Shown here: piece by piece, positions 1 through 10,523 of the stretch
How the letters are laid out: each line of letters starts with the position of its first letter
How positions within the stretch are numbered: position 1 is the first letter of the stretch
Assembly: GCA_001792895.1 (NCBI GenBank)
Contig: MARA01000006.1
Span: 2,287,379-2,351,378 of the forward strand
Direction: 5' to 3'
Source of the DNA: Lentinus brumalis
Lineage: Eukaryota > Basidiomycota > Agaricomycetes > Polyporales > Polyporaceae
Length of the DNA: 64,000 bases
Notes under the pieces: generated by a model
The model's input: the letters and a program-made list of their open reading frames with translations, nothing else
What the model was told of the DNA's origin: nothing
Databases searched by the model: none
Made by a program: the position numbers and the translations under genes

Positions 1-1
1 G

Positions 2-2467
2 CCGGACCCGGAGGATCTGTCGCGGGCGCTGCGACGTCCGAGGCCAGCAGGCTCGACACCGCTGCTGCGATCCAGCGTGCTGCCGAGAGACGTCGTGCAG
101 CCGAGAAGCGTCGCGCTGCCCTCAAACGCGAGCTCCACCGTCTCTAACCCATGGGCAGACGCGAACACAGTGGGAAGGGGAGGTGAAGATGGAGTAGATC
201 TAGTGTTCCGTCCTGTAGCCTCGTCGACTCCCAGCGTGCCCACTGTACTACAACCTGAGCAGTCGCAAATGCGACACTCACCACAGCTGCAACTGGCAGA
301 GGAGATGCTCCCGGCCGCGCCGAGACCCCGCCTACCCGTGTATGGCAATCAAACTCCCTCCCGCGCGGCTCCGAACGCTATGACTCAACGCAACCGATCT
401 CAGGACGCAGACACGCACGCTGACGCTCCGGAGCCGCCGATGGACGTCGACCAGGCATCCGAACACGGCGAGTCATCTGCACGAAGCACGGCCAGGAAGA
501 GCAAGGGCAAGACCCGCGCGACGACTGCCGAAATCGATCAGCTCTACGAGGACGCCCAAGACGTGTCTCCAGAGCGGAACGAGTACGATGCCTGGGATAG
601 CAGACAACTTCTGGAGGCGAGACAGGAGAGCCTCAGACAAGCTCTACGGGACAGAGCCGGAGTACCGAAGTACGGTGACCCAGCCCACAGAGACAGCCAG
701 ACAGACGGCGCGGGGCCGTCGAGGGTGCGCCGTGACCTGAACGGCACTCAGGACGGGATGGCTCCTGCTCAGCTATCGGCCGTGCGGGAGGACTTCGCCT
801 CGCACGCCTACAGCCACTACCCTCCCCAGAGCAGCGGACGCGACCAGTACAGACACGACTTGGACGGCAACAACGGCTACAGGGACGTGGCTCACGGAAT
901 GCCTCGCCCGTCCTACGAAGGGAGAGCGCAATCAGAATATGTCCCATACCCGAATACCAGAGCGGCGGATTTCCTCGCGGGCCGACGGATGCCGCAGCAC
1001 CACCTTCCGCAGAGGTCCCCGTTCTCTCGAGTCCGCGGACTCCGGCCCCCGACGCCGCCTGGTCCCAGCCGACGCGACGCGTACGAGCGCAGCGCATCCG
1101 AGCGTCGAGAGTACCTCCCAGACCTCATGCAGGAGGAGAACGTGAGAGAGGAGCAACCCCATGAAGAACACGCGGGTCTCCAGCATGCAGCCGACAGCAA
1201 CGACTGGGAAGGAGAGGTCGAGGAGGCCTGGGAGCAAGCGCAAGGCCGCGAGGAGGGCGAAGTACTGCCGACAGCGTTGTGGAATAACGCGCCGCAGGCA
1301 GATGCCCTCCCCACCCCCGTCCCGGACGAAGGCTACCCAGCGATCCACCAAGACGACCCAGAGGCGTACTTACGGGGAATGGCGGTCGCCTGGCTGCGTG
1401 AGGTCTGGAACGACCCGGTCAACACCGATGTCCTCCTCCGGGTGTACAACTACCGGTACACGGAGGACGACGTACTCAACCGGAGGGTTGCCGAAGGGCT
1501 GAGACGAGCCTTCGAGCAGATAACGGGGGAGACAGACTTTGACGTAGTGATGCCGGAACCCGAGGAGGGGGCCAATCGCCGCTCCAAAGACCTCCCAACC
1601 CTATGGGCAATCAGAGGACTGACAGCGAGGGGTACAGAGATCGCAACATCGAGAGGAACATGGTCGTTCCAGACGATATCTTTCGTCGCCATGCCGAGAG
1701 CAACGCCCACCCAGACCTGGCTTTTCGCGCTCGAGGGATTCCTGGAAGGAAACACACAGAAGATCAGAAACGCTGTCCTCCGCGTCTTGCAGGAAGAAGA
1801 CATGCAACGCTGGATGATCGACATGATCAACTCAAACCCAGCTTACGAAGGACGCTCAACGAGGAGAGCTATGCGAGAAATCCTAGACTCGCTGCGCGTC
1901 GAGCTCATCCAGCTAGACAACGGCAATTACGTCGCAAATATCTTTATCAGGGCGCCGACGAGGATCCTCAGAGAATGGCGAGCATGGGTGGCAGACCTCC
2001 GAGCTAGAAGGTTCCCCAGCTTCGCCATCGGCACAGGGCGTGTGCGCTACGTCGCGCAGTGCTCGGGCTGCACCAGCGTGACGCACCCACCTCACCTATG
2101 CCCGTTCACGAGGCTCCGCGGCTGGAACGGGCCGCAGCCCGGCCAGGGAGTATTCGGAGACAGAGGACGCAGCGGAAACCTCCCAGAGCCCTCCGCGAAC
2201 GCAACGAGGAGGTACGGAAGTACGCAGGACCAGTGGCAAGGCGAGCGAGGGAGAGGTACGCCAAGAGGACCATCGAACACTGGTGCGCCCGATCGAGGAT
2301 GGAACGATCGCGGAAGCCGCGACGGACGCAACAACCGTAACGAGCGAGGCGGGAGAGGGTTCCCCCGAAGCGCGGAGGTGGCCGAGGCTATGGTCGAGGA
2401 AACGGAGGCGGCGGGAGGTTCTAGATGTGCGAACGACGGGCTAGATCTCTCAGAGGCGGACATCTGA
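2..2467 (+). CDS. LINE ORF1 (gag-like nucleic-acid-binding protein), 5'-incomplete
   Basis: The frame is open from the window edge; the first in-frame ATG is at 269, so the true start is probably upstream. The protein is rich in Arg, Pro, Ser and acidic residues for about 450 residues, followed by a folded middle part with many Trp and Tyr. Near its C-terminus (2060-2101) there is a perfect CX2CX4HX4C zinc knuckle, then a Gly/Arg-rich RGG-like tail. This matches ORF1p of fungal LINEs, which coats the element RNA. Another frame at 4-132 reads as an Ala/Arg/Glu-rich coil (AERRRAAEKRRAALKREL) that ends at a stop. This suggests that the authentic N-terminus is in that frame and was separated from the rest by an indel near position 100. 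Confidence 0.8.
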   Translation, partial: PDPEDLSRALRRPRPAGSTPLLRSSVLPRDVVQPRSVALPSNASSTVSNPWADANTVGRGGEDGVDLVFRPVASSTPSVPTVLQPEQSQMRHSPQLQLAEEMLPAAPRPRLPVYGNQTPSRAAPNAMTQRNRSQDADTHADAPEPPMDVDQASEHGESSARSTARKSKGKTRATTAEIDQLYEDAQDVSPERNEYDAWDSRQLLEARQESLRQALRDRAGVPKYGDPAHRDSQTDGAGPSRVRRDLNGTQDGMAPAQLSAVREDFASHAYSHYPPQSSGRDQYRHDLDGNNGYRDVAHGMPRPSYEGRAQSEYVPYPNTRAADFLAGRRMPQHHLPQRSPFSRVRGLRPPTPPGPSRRDAYERSASERREYLPDLMQEENVREEQPHEEHAGLQHAADSNDWEGEVEEAWEQAQGREEGEVLPTALWNNAPQADALPTPVPDEGYPAIHQDDPEAYLRGMAVAWLREVWNDPVNTDVLLRVYNYRYTEDDVLNRRVAEGLRRAFEQITGETDFDVVMPEPEEGANRRSKDLPTLWAIRGLTARGTEIATSRGTWSFQTISFVAMPRATPTQTWLFALEGFLEGNTQKIRNAVLRVLQEEDMQRWMIDMINSNPAYEGRSTRRAMREILDSLRVELIQLDNGNYVANIFIRAPTRILREWRAWVADLRARRFPSFAIGTGRVRYVAQCSGCTSVTHPPHLCPFTRLRGWNGPQPGQGVFGDRGRSGNLPEPSANATRRYGSTQDQWQGERGRGTPRGPSNTGAPDRGWNDRGSRDGRNNRNERGGRGFPRSAEVAEAMVEETEAAGGSRCANDGLDLSEADI

Positions 2468-3200
2468 GAATAACAGGCATGCATTGCGATCTCATGACCA
2501 CCACGACCAGTCTACGTTACGACAGCTACGCGTAAATGATGTGCTACGATACACCGCGCGACGTCTATCGACTCAACGTGCGAGATATACGCCAACACAA
2601 TATCAGGATGATACCTAATGAACGAGCGAGTGCAGTTTCGAGCAGGGCACCTTCCTCTCAAGTTGAAGAGTACGAGCTTGAATCACAGTGACCACCCCCG
2701 CAGCGTGGAAGTGATTGCAATAGCAGGACGGAGGATGACTGGGGCGGAGAAGATAGCTGGAAGACGAGTAAGTTAGTAGGAGAGCTGACAAGGAAGATAC
2801 AGCCGCGGAATGGCGAACATGGGGTGAAGAGCTAGGCGATCTCTGACGCACGCGCTCCCTCCAGTCGCACTGAGATCACGGCGATAGCAGCGCGACGGGG
2901 GAGGGAATGAGTGCTACGGCAACCGGTACTGGTGCGGCAGGGGTGACATCCTGGAACAACGCAGCCGCCAGGCAGGAAGCACAACGTGCAGTCCGTTGTG
3001 CTCGATGCCTGGAGCGACGGTGTCAGCCAGAGGTCCAATATACTGGCCTGCGGGCGCAGGAAAACCTCTGGTGCGCGAAATCACGGTCAGCCTATTCAGG
3101 CGTCGACGGACCGAGCTTCGGCTGAAGCCAGTGAAGGCGGACGCACGCTGGATCTGCGCACACGTCGCCCAAGACAACGGGAACAAATGTCTAGAGTTGA
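2468..3200 (+). other. LINE inter-ORF region with broken ORF2 leader
   Basis: No continuous coding sequence is present here. An ATG at 2907 is in the same frame as ORF2 and opens 72 codons with a cysteine pattern CARCLERRC plus a later Cys. Stops at 3123-3125 and 3198-3200 then separate it from the endonuclease frame. The two other frames are partly open over 2990-3450. The likely reading is an ORF2 N-terminal leader damaged by small indels; alternatively translation starts later by another mechanism. Confidence 0.4.
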
Positions 3201-3293
3201 GAGTATGGTTGTGCCTCAACTGACACAGCAACCACGAACACACCTCATACAAACACAAACCCCAACGCGGAGACTCGTACCAGCCACGGCCAC

Positions 3294-6200
3294 TTGCGCT
3301 CTGCTGCGGGCGGAGGAAACGGCGCCGATAGTGCCCAGCGCCCTTCCCGGGATGCCCCCAGCAGTAACGGTAGCACATCAGACAGGAGAACCCAAGACCG
3401 AGCCCAGAACGACCCTACGGAAACACAACAGAGACGAAGAGAGGACGACTTAGCGAAGAAGACGTCCATCAAGGTTGCCTCTCTGAACATGAACGGGTAC
3501 GGCAACCTGATACGCGACCACCCCGACAACAAATGGGGTCGCACGTATCGTATGATGTCTGAACATCGAATTGGTATACTGCTTTTGCAAGAGACTCACC
3601 TCACAACGGAACGGAGAGCCAGTCTCCACAAGATGTTCGCTCGGAAAGTAAAGATTTTCCACTCAGAAAACCTGGACGCTCCGACACAGAGGGAAGGTGT
3701 AGCGATCGTCCTGAATGCTAGGTATGTAAACACGGCGGAGGCATCAGCGACAGAAATTATTCCGGGACGAGCAATGCAGATCGCGGTCCCGTGCCTCGGC
3801 GGCGACACAAGGAATATACTCTGCATTTATGCACCCACATCTAGCGGGATAGAGGAACGCAAACTCTTTTTCAAGGAAGTTCGCTCCTACTACGAGACAC
3901 ACCCGCACTTCCCAAAGCCACATCTCATGGCTGGTGACTTCAACAACGTCGAGGACTCGCTCGACAGACTCCCGATAAACGAGGGCCCCGACCAATCGGT
4001 GGCCGCCTTAGATGACCTCAAAATTGCTCTAGGGCTGATGATAGCTGACGGCTGGAGGGCGACCAACCCCAACTCACGAGAATACACATTCCACCGCGGA
4101 ACGGGGAGTGGTGCAGTATTCTCGCGGCTGGACCGGATCTATGTCCCGCCAAAGATATTCGACATGGCGAGGGACTGGCACATCTGCGAGGCCGGAGTGA
4201 AAACAGACCACAGTCTAATCTCCGTCCAGCTCACGTCGGAGACCGCCCCGGTAGTAGGTCCGGGGCGGCCCCTCTTCCCCCTCCAGCTGCTCAGAGACAA
4301 GAAGCTCGCAAGAGGGATCAAGAAGAGAGGACTGGTAGCGATGCGCGAACTCGCTGACATATCGGCCAGCTCGACTAGGTCCGACCAGATGAACCCACAA
4401 ACGATCCTCCACAGGTTCAAGATAGACGCAATGAAAATGGCACGCTCCAGAGAACGTGAAGTGGTACCGAAACTGCTCGCTGAGATCCAAGAAGGCGAGC
4501 GAGTCCTCAAAACGCTAAAAGCCAACCACAGCATCCCAGAGCAGGCGAAAGTCGAGGAGGCAGCTCAACTAACCAAGCAAATACGACAACTCAAACAACA
4601 ACGCGTCAGGCAACAGCAGCAAAACTCAAGAGCTACGCACAGACTCTATGGAGACAGACCTACGAAGTACTGGTCGAAGCTCCACAGAGAGTGCGCGCCG
4701 CGCGACATCATAAACTCCTTCGAAAAGGAAGGACAGACGGGAACCTCAGGAGAGAAACTGTATGAGTCGGACTCGGCCAGAATGGCTGATATGGCGCGGA
4801 CGCATCACATGAATGTACAGCGCGACGAACAAGGGCTGCGGCCCAGCCACGAGCGCGAGCAGGACATCGACTCCGCGCTGAACAGCCTCGAGGCTAGAGT
4901 GTCCGAAGACCAGAAGATCGGCCTGGAGGGAGAACTCACATACGAGGAGTGCGCGCTATCCTTGCGCCTCGCAAAGAACGGCACGGCGCCCGGCCTAGAC
5001 GGCATACCCTTCGAATTGTGGAAGACCCTGCACGCGCGGCATGTGGAAGACCTGCGCTTCCCGGACCGACAGGACTTCGATGTTGTTAAGCTGCTAACGG
5101 CAGCATTCGAGGACCTGCGAATACATGGCGTCAGCCTTCAAACGAAACTGGCTCACGGCTGGATGGCCCCGATTTACAAAGAGAAAGGCGAACGCACCAG
5201 GATTGTAAACTACAGACCGATAACCTTGCTGAACACTGACTATAAGCTACTCAGCAAGGCCTTAGCGGTCCGACTGGCCGACGTGGCACCGACGCTCATC
5301 CATCGCGCACAAGCGGGCTTCGTACCGGGCAGGAAGATCCATAACCATACCCAGCTCGCAAGACTGATGATGAGCTGGGCGGAAGTCAATGACGCCAATG
5401 GTGCTATAGTCGCCTTAGACCAGGAGAAGGCCTACGACAAGATCGACCACAGCTACCTATGGATGGTCCTCGAACGCTTCGGGATACCGGCAATATTTAT
5501 CCGTATAGTACGATCCCTGTATAAGAATGCGGAGACGTCAGTCATGATCAATGGGGTGCTGAGCAGACCGTACCGGATATACAGAGGTGTGAGACAGGGC
5601 GACCCGCTCTCATGCTTACTCTTCGACCTCGCTATCGAGCCGCTGTCGGCAATGATACGAAAATCCGAAATTGAGGGCTTCCGCGTGCCAAAATACCGGG
5701 ACGCGCTCAAAGCCGTCCTCTTCGCAGATGACACAACGGTGTACCTATCAAGTAAGGACGACTTCAGCACGCTTCAACGAGTGCTAGACGTCTGGTGCTC
5801 TGCGGCGAAGGCACGATTCAACATGAAAAAGACAGAAATCATACCGATCGGAAACCCCGACTTCCGCCTGGAAATGGCAGATACATACAGGACAACGGGG
5901 TCCTGGAAGAACTACCCACGAGGCATCCACGTCGCCCAAGAAGGCGAGGCGGTGCGGATCCTAGGTGCCTTCTTCGGAAATGGAGTTAACCAGACAGATA
6001 TATGGACGCTAGTCCTCACCAAGATCGTAGCCATGAGGAAGCCCCTCATGCACGCTATCGATCGCTGGAAAGCCGGACACGCCACAATCCAAGGCAAAAG
6101 GCATGTTGTCCAGATGATAGTGGGCGGCATGACCCAATTCTTCACTGCCGTCCAACGGATGCCTGCAGACATCATCACGCGTCTGAACAAGATTATACGA

Positions 6201-6443
6201 GGATACCTGTGGGACGATCGCCACAACACCCCTGTAGGCCTCGAGTATCTATACCTCCCTGTAGCACAAGGCGGGCTCGGAATGCTAGACCTTGAGGCCC
6301 GAAGTGAGGCAATAGACATAATGTGGCTGAAGACGTACCTCGACTTCAGCGAAGACCGCCCCCATGGGCATACCTGGCTGACGACCTCTTTGCAAACCAT
6401 GTGCCCAAGAACTGCCGGGTACGGGCGAGCGAGCTACGTATGA
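3294..6443 (+). CDS. LINE ORF2, endonuclease and reverse transcriptase part
   Basis: Encodes the enzyme that nicks the target DNA and copies the LINE RNA into it. The AP-endonuclease domain begins near residue 60 (KVASLNMNG), with QETHL near 99, AGDFNN near 213, DRIY near 281 and the catalytic TDHSLI near 304. The reverse transcriptase follows: PITLLNTDYKLLSKALA near 641, ALDQEKAYDKIDH near 708, GVRQGDPLSC near 765 and the catalytic FADD box near 809. The frame is open from 3201 but has no ATG before the endonuclease core; 3294 is a TTG. After codon 1020 the frame leaves the protein: the natural continuation is in the overlapping frame starting near 6360. A run of five C (6359-6363) where six would keep the frame explains the break. 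Confidence 0.9.
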   Translation: MRSAAGGGNGADSAQRPSRDAPSSNGSTSDRRTQDRAQNDPTETQQRRREDDLAKKTSIKVASLNMNGYGNLIRDHPDNKWGRTYRMMSEHRIGILLLQETHLTTERRASLHKMFARKVKIFHSENLDAPTQREGVAIVLNARYVNTAEASATEIIPGRAMQIAVPCLGGDTRNILCIYAPTSSGIEERKLFFKEVRSYYETHPHFPKPHLMAGDFNNVEDSLDRLPINEGPDQSVAALDDLKIALGLMIADGWRATNPNSREYTFHRGTGSGAVFSRLDRIYVPPKIFDMARDWHICEAGVKTDHSLISVQLTSETAPVVGPGRPLFPLQLLRDKKLARGIKKRGLVAMRELADISASSTRSDQMNPQTILHRFKIDAMKMARSREREVVPKLLAEIQEGERVLKTLKANHSIPEQAKVEEAAQLTKQIRQLKQQRVRQQQQNSRATHRLYGDRPTKYWSKLHRECAPRDIINSFEKEGQTGTSGEKLYESDSARMADMARTHHMNVQRDEQGLRPSHEREQDIDSALNSLEARVSEDQKIGLEGELTYEECALSLRLAKNGTAPGLDGIPFELWKTLHARHVEDLRFPDRQDFDVVKLLTAAFEDLRIHGVSLQTKLAHGWMAPIYKEKGERTRIVNYRPITLLNTDYKLLSKALAVRLADVAPTLIHRAQAGFVPGRKIHNHTQLARLMMSWAEVNDANGAIVALDQEKAYDKIDHSYLWMVLERFGIPAIFIRIVRSLYKNAETSVMINGVLSRPYRIYRGVRQGDPLSCLLFDLAIEPLSAMIRKSEIEGFRVPKYRDALKAVLFADDTTVYLSSKDDFSTLQRVLDVWCSAAKARFNMKKTEIIPIGNPDFRLEMADTYRTTGSWKNYPRGIHVAQEGEAVRILGAFFGNGVNQTDIWTLVLTKIVAMRKPLMHAIDRWKAGHATIQGKRHVVQMIVGGMTQFFTAVQRMPADIITRLNKIIRGYLWDDRHNTPVGLEYLYLPVAQGGLGMLDLEARSEAIDIMWLKTYLDFSEDRPHGHTWLTTSLQTMCPRTAGYGRASYV

Positions 6444-8329
6444 ACCCGTTTCTGCAGGACTGGAACCCCAAAGTGAGGGGGCTACCGGCTGAGCTAGAAG
6501 GCATGATGAACGTTGCGCGGAAATACGGCGTACGACTAGAAGGACTCGCCTTCTCCAAAGAAATACAGCGATCAATGCCGATGTGGGACCACATACACGC
6601 AGACCGGAAGAAGCTGGGACGACTGTCAGTCCCGTCTAAACTCCTCACCTGCCTCCAAACGAACCACGACGCAATAACGGTCGGAAATTTCGAAACGCTC
6701 GCATCTACGCTCACAACAACAGCGCACAGGCCAAGCGCAGCCTGCTGCTGCGGGGCCTGCTCCGCGCTGAAGACGAGAGGATGTGCCAATCCACACCTCT
6801 GCGGAACGCGAGCTAGAGAGATGCTAGACACACTCCCAGGGAAATGGGACCCGCGCAAACGCCAGCCGGAAGACTACGAAAGCAAGATAATGGACGACCT
6901 ACAACATGAACAACTGGACAGCAGTCTAGTTCCATTCGACCGCCGCGTTACAACGCACGGTGACAGAGGTCAGGCCTTCAGGATATTTACAGACTCCGGG
7001 CCGACGTCCAACGAAGGTGTTGATATGGAGTTGAAAGAGGACGGCTCCGCAATGGTCATTGCAACGGACGGGTCTTGCATCCGAAACGGCGAAAGGAACG
7101 CGCAAGCTGGGGCAGGCGTCTTCGTCGGCAGCGACCACACGAGGAACAAGAGCTTCCGCCTCCCGCAATGGATCGACCAATCGAACCAGACGGGCGAGAT
7201 AGTCGCGACACTCCTAGCAACGACGACTGCCAGCGACCGAACGCGCGTCACCCAGATCACGGACTCGCAGACATCTATGGATTCCTTATCAAAATGGAGA
7301 CGTAAACATGAAGATACTGGATACATACTCCAACGTAACGCAGATCTAACCAGGGCGACCATCGCGAGCATCCGCGCGAAACCGGTGCACACCATCTTCA
7401 AGTGGGTTAAAGGCCATAGCGGCGACCCTGGCAACGAAGCGGCAGACAGACTCGCGGCGATCGGAGCTGAGAAACCGGCAGGCGACCAACTCTGCATCGA
7501 CATCCCGCCAGCCTATAGAGTAACAGGCGCGAAGCTGCAATCAATGAGTCAGAAACTAGCCTACCACGCGATCCGAGCGAGGAAAAGCGCGAAAGTGAAC
7601 ACTAGACCGAGAGCAGACGCAAACATGGATCGTATCTTGACCGGGATCCAGGCCGCCTTCGGCATCCAAATCCACGAGGCTACGGTTTGGATGTCCCTGA
7701 GATCTAAGCACGTAACTAGAACGGTATCCCAGTTCATGTGGATGGCCATACATGACGGCTACATGACCGGAACTCACTGGCTGCGTCCTAACATGTCGGC
7801 AGAACTCCAAGCACGCGCGGTCTGCAGCATCTGCGGAGAAAACGAGACACTAACGCACATCACCCTGGAGTGCAATGCAAAAGGTCAGGAATTAGCGTGG
7901 AATCTCCTGAAGGACCTATGGTCTCATACCGGTGCGGTATGGCATGAGCCAACGTGGGGAACAACCTTCGGTGCAGCATGCGCCACCTTCAAGACAGACG
8001 GAGGCGGAAGGAGAACAGCGACAGAACACCTATGGTGTATCCTCTGCACTGAAACTCTGCACTTAATCTGGAGACTCAGGTGTGAGCGGGTAATACAGAA
8101 TGAAGGTACAGAATTTACCGAGAACGAAATTCGCAACCGCTTCTATGCGGCACTGGAGTCCAGACTCAACCTTGACAGACGAACGGCAGCGATGGCGAAG
8201 GGGAAGAGAGCCTTAAGGCCACTAGAGGTTGAACGAATCTGGCTACCAATATTAGATGATGGCGAGAATCTACCGCCCAAATGGGTAATCGATAGCGGGG
8301 TTTTAGTGGGTATAAGACGTGGAAGGTGA
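6323..8329 (+). CDS. LINE ORF2, RNase H and zinc-finger part (frameshifted continuation)
   Basis: Continuation of the ORF2 polyprotein after the C-run at 6359-6363; the true in-frame coding starts near 6364, because the upstream overlap is antisense of meaning. The RNase HI domain shows the four acidic and His positions: ATDGSC (7063), GEIVAT (7193), ITDSQTS (7257) and KGHSGDPGNEAAD (7411). It removes RNA from the RNA-DNA hybrid. A CX2CX7HX4C finger (CSICGENETLTHITLEC, from 7829) closes the domain, as in many LINEs. Stop at 8327-8329. The domains are full length and no internal stop is seen, so only the single missing base separates this from an intact ORF2. Confidence 0.88.
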   Translation: MAEDVPRLQRRPPPWAYLADDLFANHVPKNCRVRASELRMNPFLQDWNPKVRGLPAELEGMMNVARKYGVRLEGLAFSKEIQRSMPMWDHIHADRKKLGRLSVPSKLLTCLQTNHDAITVGNFETLASTLTTTAHRPSAACCCGACSALKTRGCANPHLCGTRAREMLDTLPGKWDPRKRQPEDYESKIMDDLQHEQLDSSLVPFDRRVTTHGDRGQAFRIFTDSGPTSNEGVDMELKEDGSAMVIATDGSCIRNGERNAQAGAGVFVGSDHTRNKSFRLPQWIDQSNQTGEIVATLLATTTASDRTRVTQITDSQTSMDSLSKWRRKHEDTGYILQRNADLTRATIASIRAKPVHTIFKWVKGHSGDPGNEAADRLAAIGAEKPAGDQLCIDIPPAYRVTGAKLQSMSQKLAYHAIRARKSAKVNTRPRADANMDRILTGIQAAFGIQIHEATVWMSLRSKHVTRTVSQFMWMAIHDGYMTGTHWLRPNMSAELQARAVCSICGENETLTHITLECNAKGQELAWNLLKDLWSHTGAVWHEPTWGTTFGAACATFKTDGGGRRTATEHLWCILCTETLHLIWRLRCERVIQNEGTEFTENEIRNRFYAALESRLNLDRRTAAMAKGKRALRPLEVERIWLPILDDGENLPPKWVIDSGVLVGIRRGR

Positions 8330-8588
8330 GAAGGAGTGGCAGCCTGCGTGCCACTCCTTCCCATCCTCCACATCTCGAGTCCCACACTACGTGCGTAATG
8401 GCATTTCCTCGCGGTGGTACTAACGAACTTATTTATAATGGACAAACTCGAGGGCCACTGTCCTCGGTCGAGTCTTACAGCGCGTCTGGCTAGCAATCGC
8501 TAACCGTTAACTACACGATATGCCCTTATAGGGACCAATGTGGTTTAATGACATTTGCGCTCCACCAAAAAAAAAAAAAAAAAAAAAA
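8330..8588 (+). other. LINE 3' UTR and poly-A tract
   Basis: Non-coding tail after the ORF2 stop. It ends in 22 A residues at 8567-8588, the hallmark of target-primed reverse transcription. The next bases (GTACTTAACC...) belong to the interrupted P450 intron. Confidence 0.85.
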
Positions 8589-10523
8589 GTACTTAACCGA
8601 CGACTTACCGATTGACAGTCATCAACAAGGCCGAGATAGCGTGGGACCTCCTGCAGAAGCGGGGAGATATCTACTCCAGCAGACCGCGACTTGTTTTCGC
8701 GCATGATATCGTATCCGGGGGCATGCGTGGGTTGACCATGCCGTACGGGAAACAATGGAGGACGTGGAGGAAGGTGGGTACGGGTCCGCTGCCGATGCTG
8801 AGGGTTCACGACTTCACGCTCCTTCACGCAGATTCAGAACACGGGCATGAGCGGGAAGGCTTCCCTCGGGTACTGTGAGCATCAGGCGCTTGAGTCCACC
8901 CTGCTCCTGCGCGGCCTTCTGCACGACCCGAAGCGCTACAGCTATCACTTGAGCCTGTAAGTCATCTATATTAAGGCCCCGCTCGTTGTGAACATTGCTT
9001 ACGTATCCCTTTCATTGACAGGTTCGCCACATCGGTCGTGTTGTCGATTGCATATGGCCGCCGTACCCCCGATCTGGATGATCTTATCTTTACGCGCAAT
9101 GCACAGTGCGGCATCGGTGAGCACCTCTGGGCACTGCTCACTTGATGACGCTCACGGTGAATGGGCGGACGGTAAGATTTCCAGCGGGCCAAGTGAGTAA
9201 TCTTGTCATATACTTGTCCCAAGTTCTGCGAAGACGAGATTGCATTTTCTTACAACTCGTAGTATGCCGGGGAATCCCGTCGACAAGGTGCGTACCTCGA
9301 ACTGCCTGACCTCCTATGGTCACTGTCTCACGATACTCCATACAGTACCCTGCGTTGTTGAACCTACCGGTCAGCTCTGACAGGCTCTGGGTGAACTCAT
9401 GTGATGCTCAATTCGATAATTGCAGCGATTCCTGCAATGGTTCCGCCGCGATGGCGACAAGGCCTATGCGAGAGCCGAATCGCTGTTCACAGAGCTGCTC
9501 GCGGACGTCAAGACCCGCGTGGAAGCAGGCACGGCGAAGGAGTGCATGGCGACACGGGGCTTGAGGGACCAGCAGTCGCTGGGCTTCTCCGACCTCGAGC
9601 TCGCCTTCGCCCTCAACGCGCCCTTCGGTGCTGGAATTGATACCGTAGGTCTTACTGTTCACTTCGAACTGCCGCATGCTAATGAGGGGTTGTTAGACGT
9701 CTGCCGCGCTAGAGATCGCACTGTGTATGTACACTGAGCCGTCTATCTTTCTCGCTTGGTCGCTGATCGAGCCGCGATGCAGGCGCGATGCTCCACAGCC
9801 CGGGATCGGTACGCAAAGCTCAAGAAGAGCTGGACCGTGTAGTAGGCCGGGAACGGCTCCCGACCTTCGACGATGAACATTCCCTCCCGTACCTCGAGGC
9901 CTTCATCACGGAGGTCTATCGCTGGCATCCTGTCGCGCCTCTCGCTGTGCCGCATAGCGTGACTACAGACGACATGTACGAGGGTCATCTCATCCCTAAG
10001 GGCGCAACCGTCATTGGGAACCTCTAGTACGTCCCCACTTCATATAAGTTTCTATTCTAGAACGGAAGCTGACGCGAGGATGGCGGACAGTACTATCCTC
10101 AAGGACCCGGATATGTTCCCGGAACCTGAAGTGTTCCGTCCTGAACGGTTTATGGAGACGCAAGATCCGCGTATCGCAGATTTGCCATTCGGGTTCGGAA
10201 GGAGGCACTGCCCGGGAATGCACGTCGCCAAGCAGTCCATTTACATCGCTGTTGCGAGGTGATCATGTCTTGAGGACATCAAGCTGTTTCTTGCGCATGC
10301 TGACTACACTCCTTACAGGATTCTCTGGGCGTTCGACGTGGAGCCAGTCAAGGATGAGGGCGGAAAGCCGGTGCTGCCAGACATGAAAGAGATGAAAGTG
10401 CTGGGCTTGACACGGAAACCCGCGCCGTTCGGATTCAGCCTGCGACCACGCTTCCCGGAGGCGTCGAGCATCATCGAAACGGAGGCTGCGGAAGCGGAGA
10501 GGTTGCTCAAGGCTTGGGAGTAG
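8589..10523 (+). pseudogene. Cytochrome P450 gene, 3' exons, interrupted by the LINE
   Basis: A fungal class II-type P450 monooxygenase missing its N-terminal exons (left of the LINE). Exons found: 8619-8773, 8832-8956, 9022-9116, pieces near 9260-9370, 9426-9644, 9697-9724 (28 nt), 9783-10026, 10079-10258, 10319-10523. The first exon starts behind TTGACAG and reads VINKAEIAWDLLQKRGDIYS. The I-helix motif AGIDTT is intact across the 9644/9697 splice, the K-helix ExxR is in TEVYRWHP, PERF is present, and the heme ligand box is FGFGRRHCPG. One defect besides the LINE: the split codon at 10025-10026/10079 reads TAG where family members have Trp (NLW). Phase around 9117-9262 is not fully resolved, so a small exon may be missing. 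The substrate cannot be told. Confidence 0.8.

Larger units (their letters stand above)
1..8588 (+). mobile_element. Non-LTR retrotransposon (LINE, Tad1-like), 3' part
   Basis: The element holds a gag-like ORF1 with a CCHC zinc knuckle, then an ORF2 with AP-type endonuclease, reverse transcriptase, RNase H and a C-terminal Cys/His finger, a 3' UTR and a 22-nt poly-A tract (8567-8588). The order EN-RT-RNase H with a separate ORF1 is typical of fungal Tad1/I-type LINEs; the exact clade is an inference. The 5' end lies left of the window, so target-site duplication cannot be checked. It is inserted in the sense direction within a P450 gene: P450 coding sequence resumes 30 nt after the poly-A, just behind a good 3' splice site. 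ORF2 carries a one-base deficit at 6359-6363 and its leader is not continuous, so this copy may be dead or the assembly imperfect. Confidence 0.93.

Noticed and set aside
9645..9782. Loss of the P450 I-helix (AGxDTT) at first reading
   Set aside because: A 28-nt exon (9697-9724) with good splice sites restores AGIDTT and the frame.
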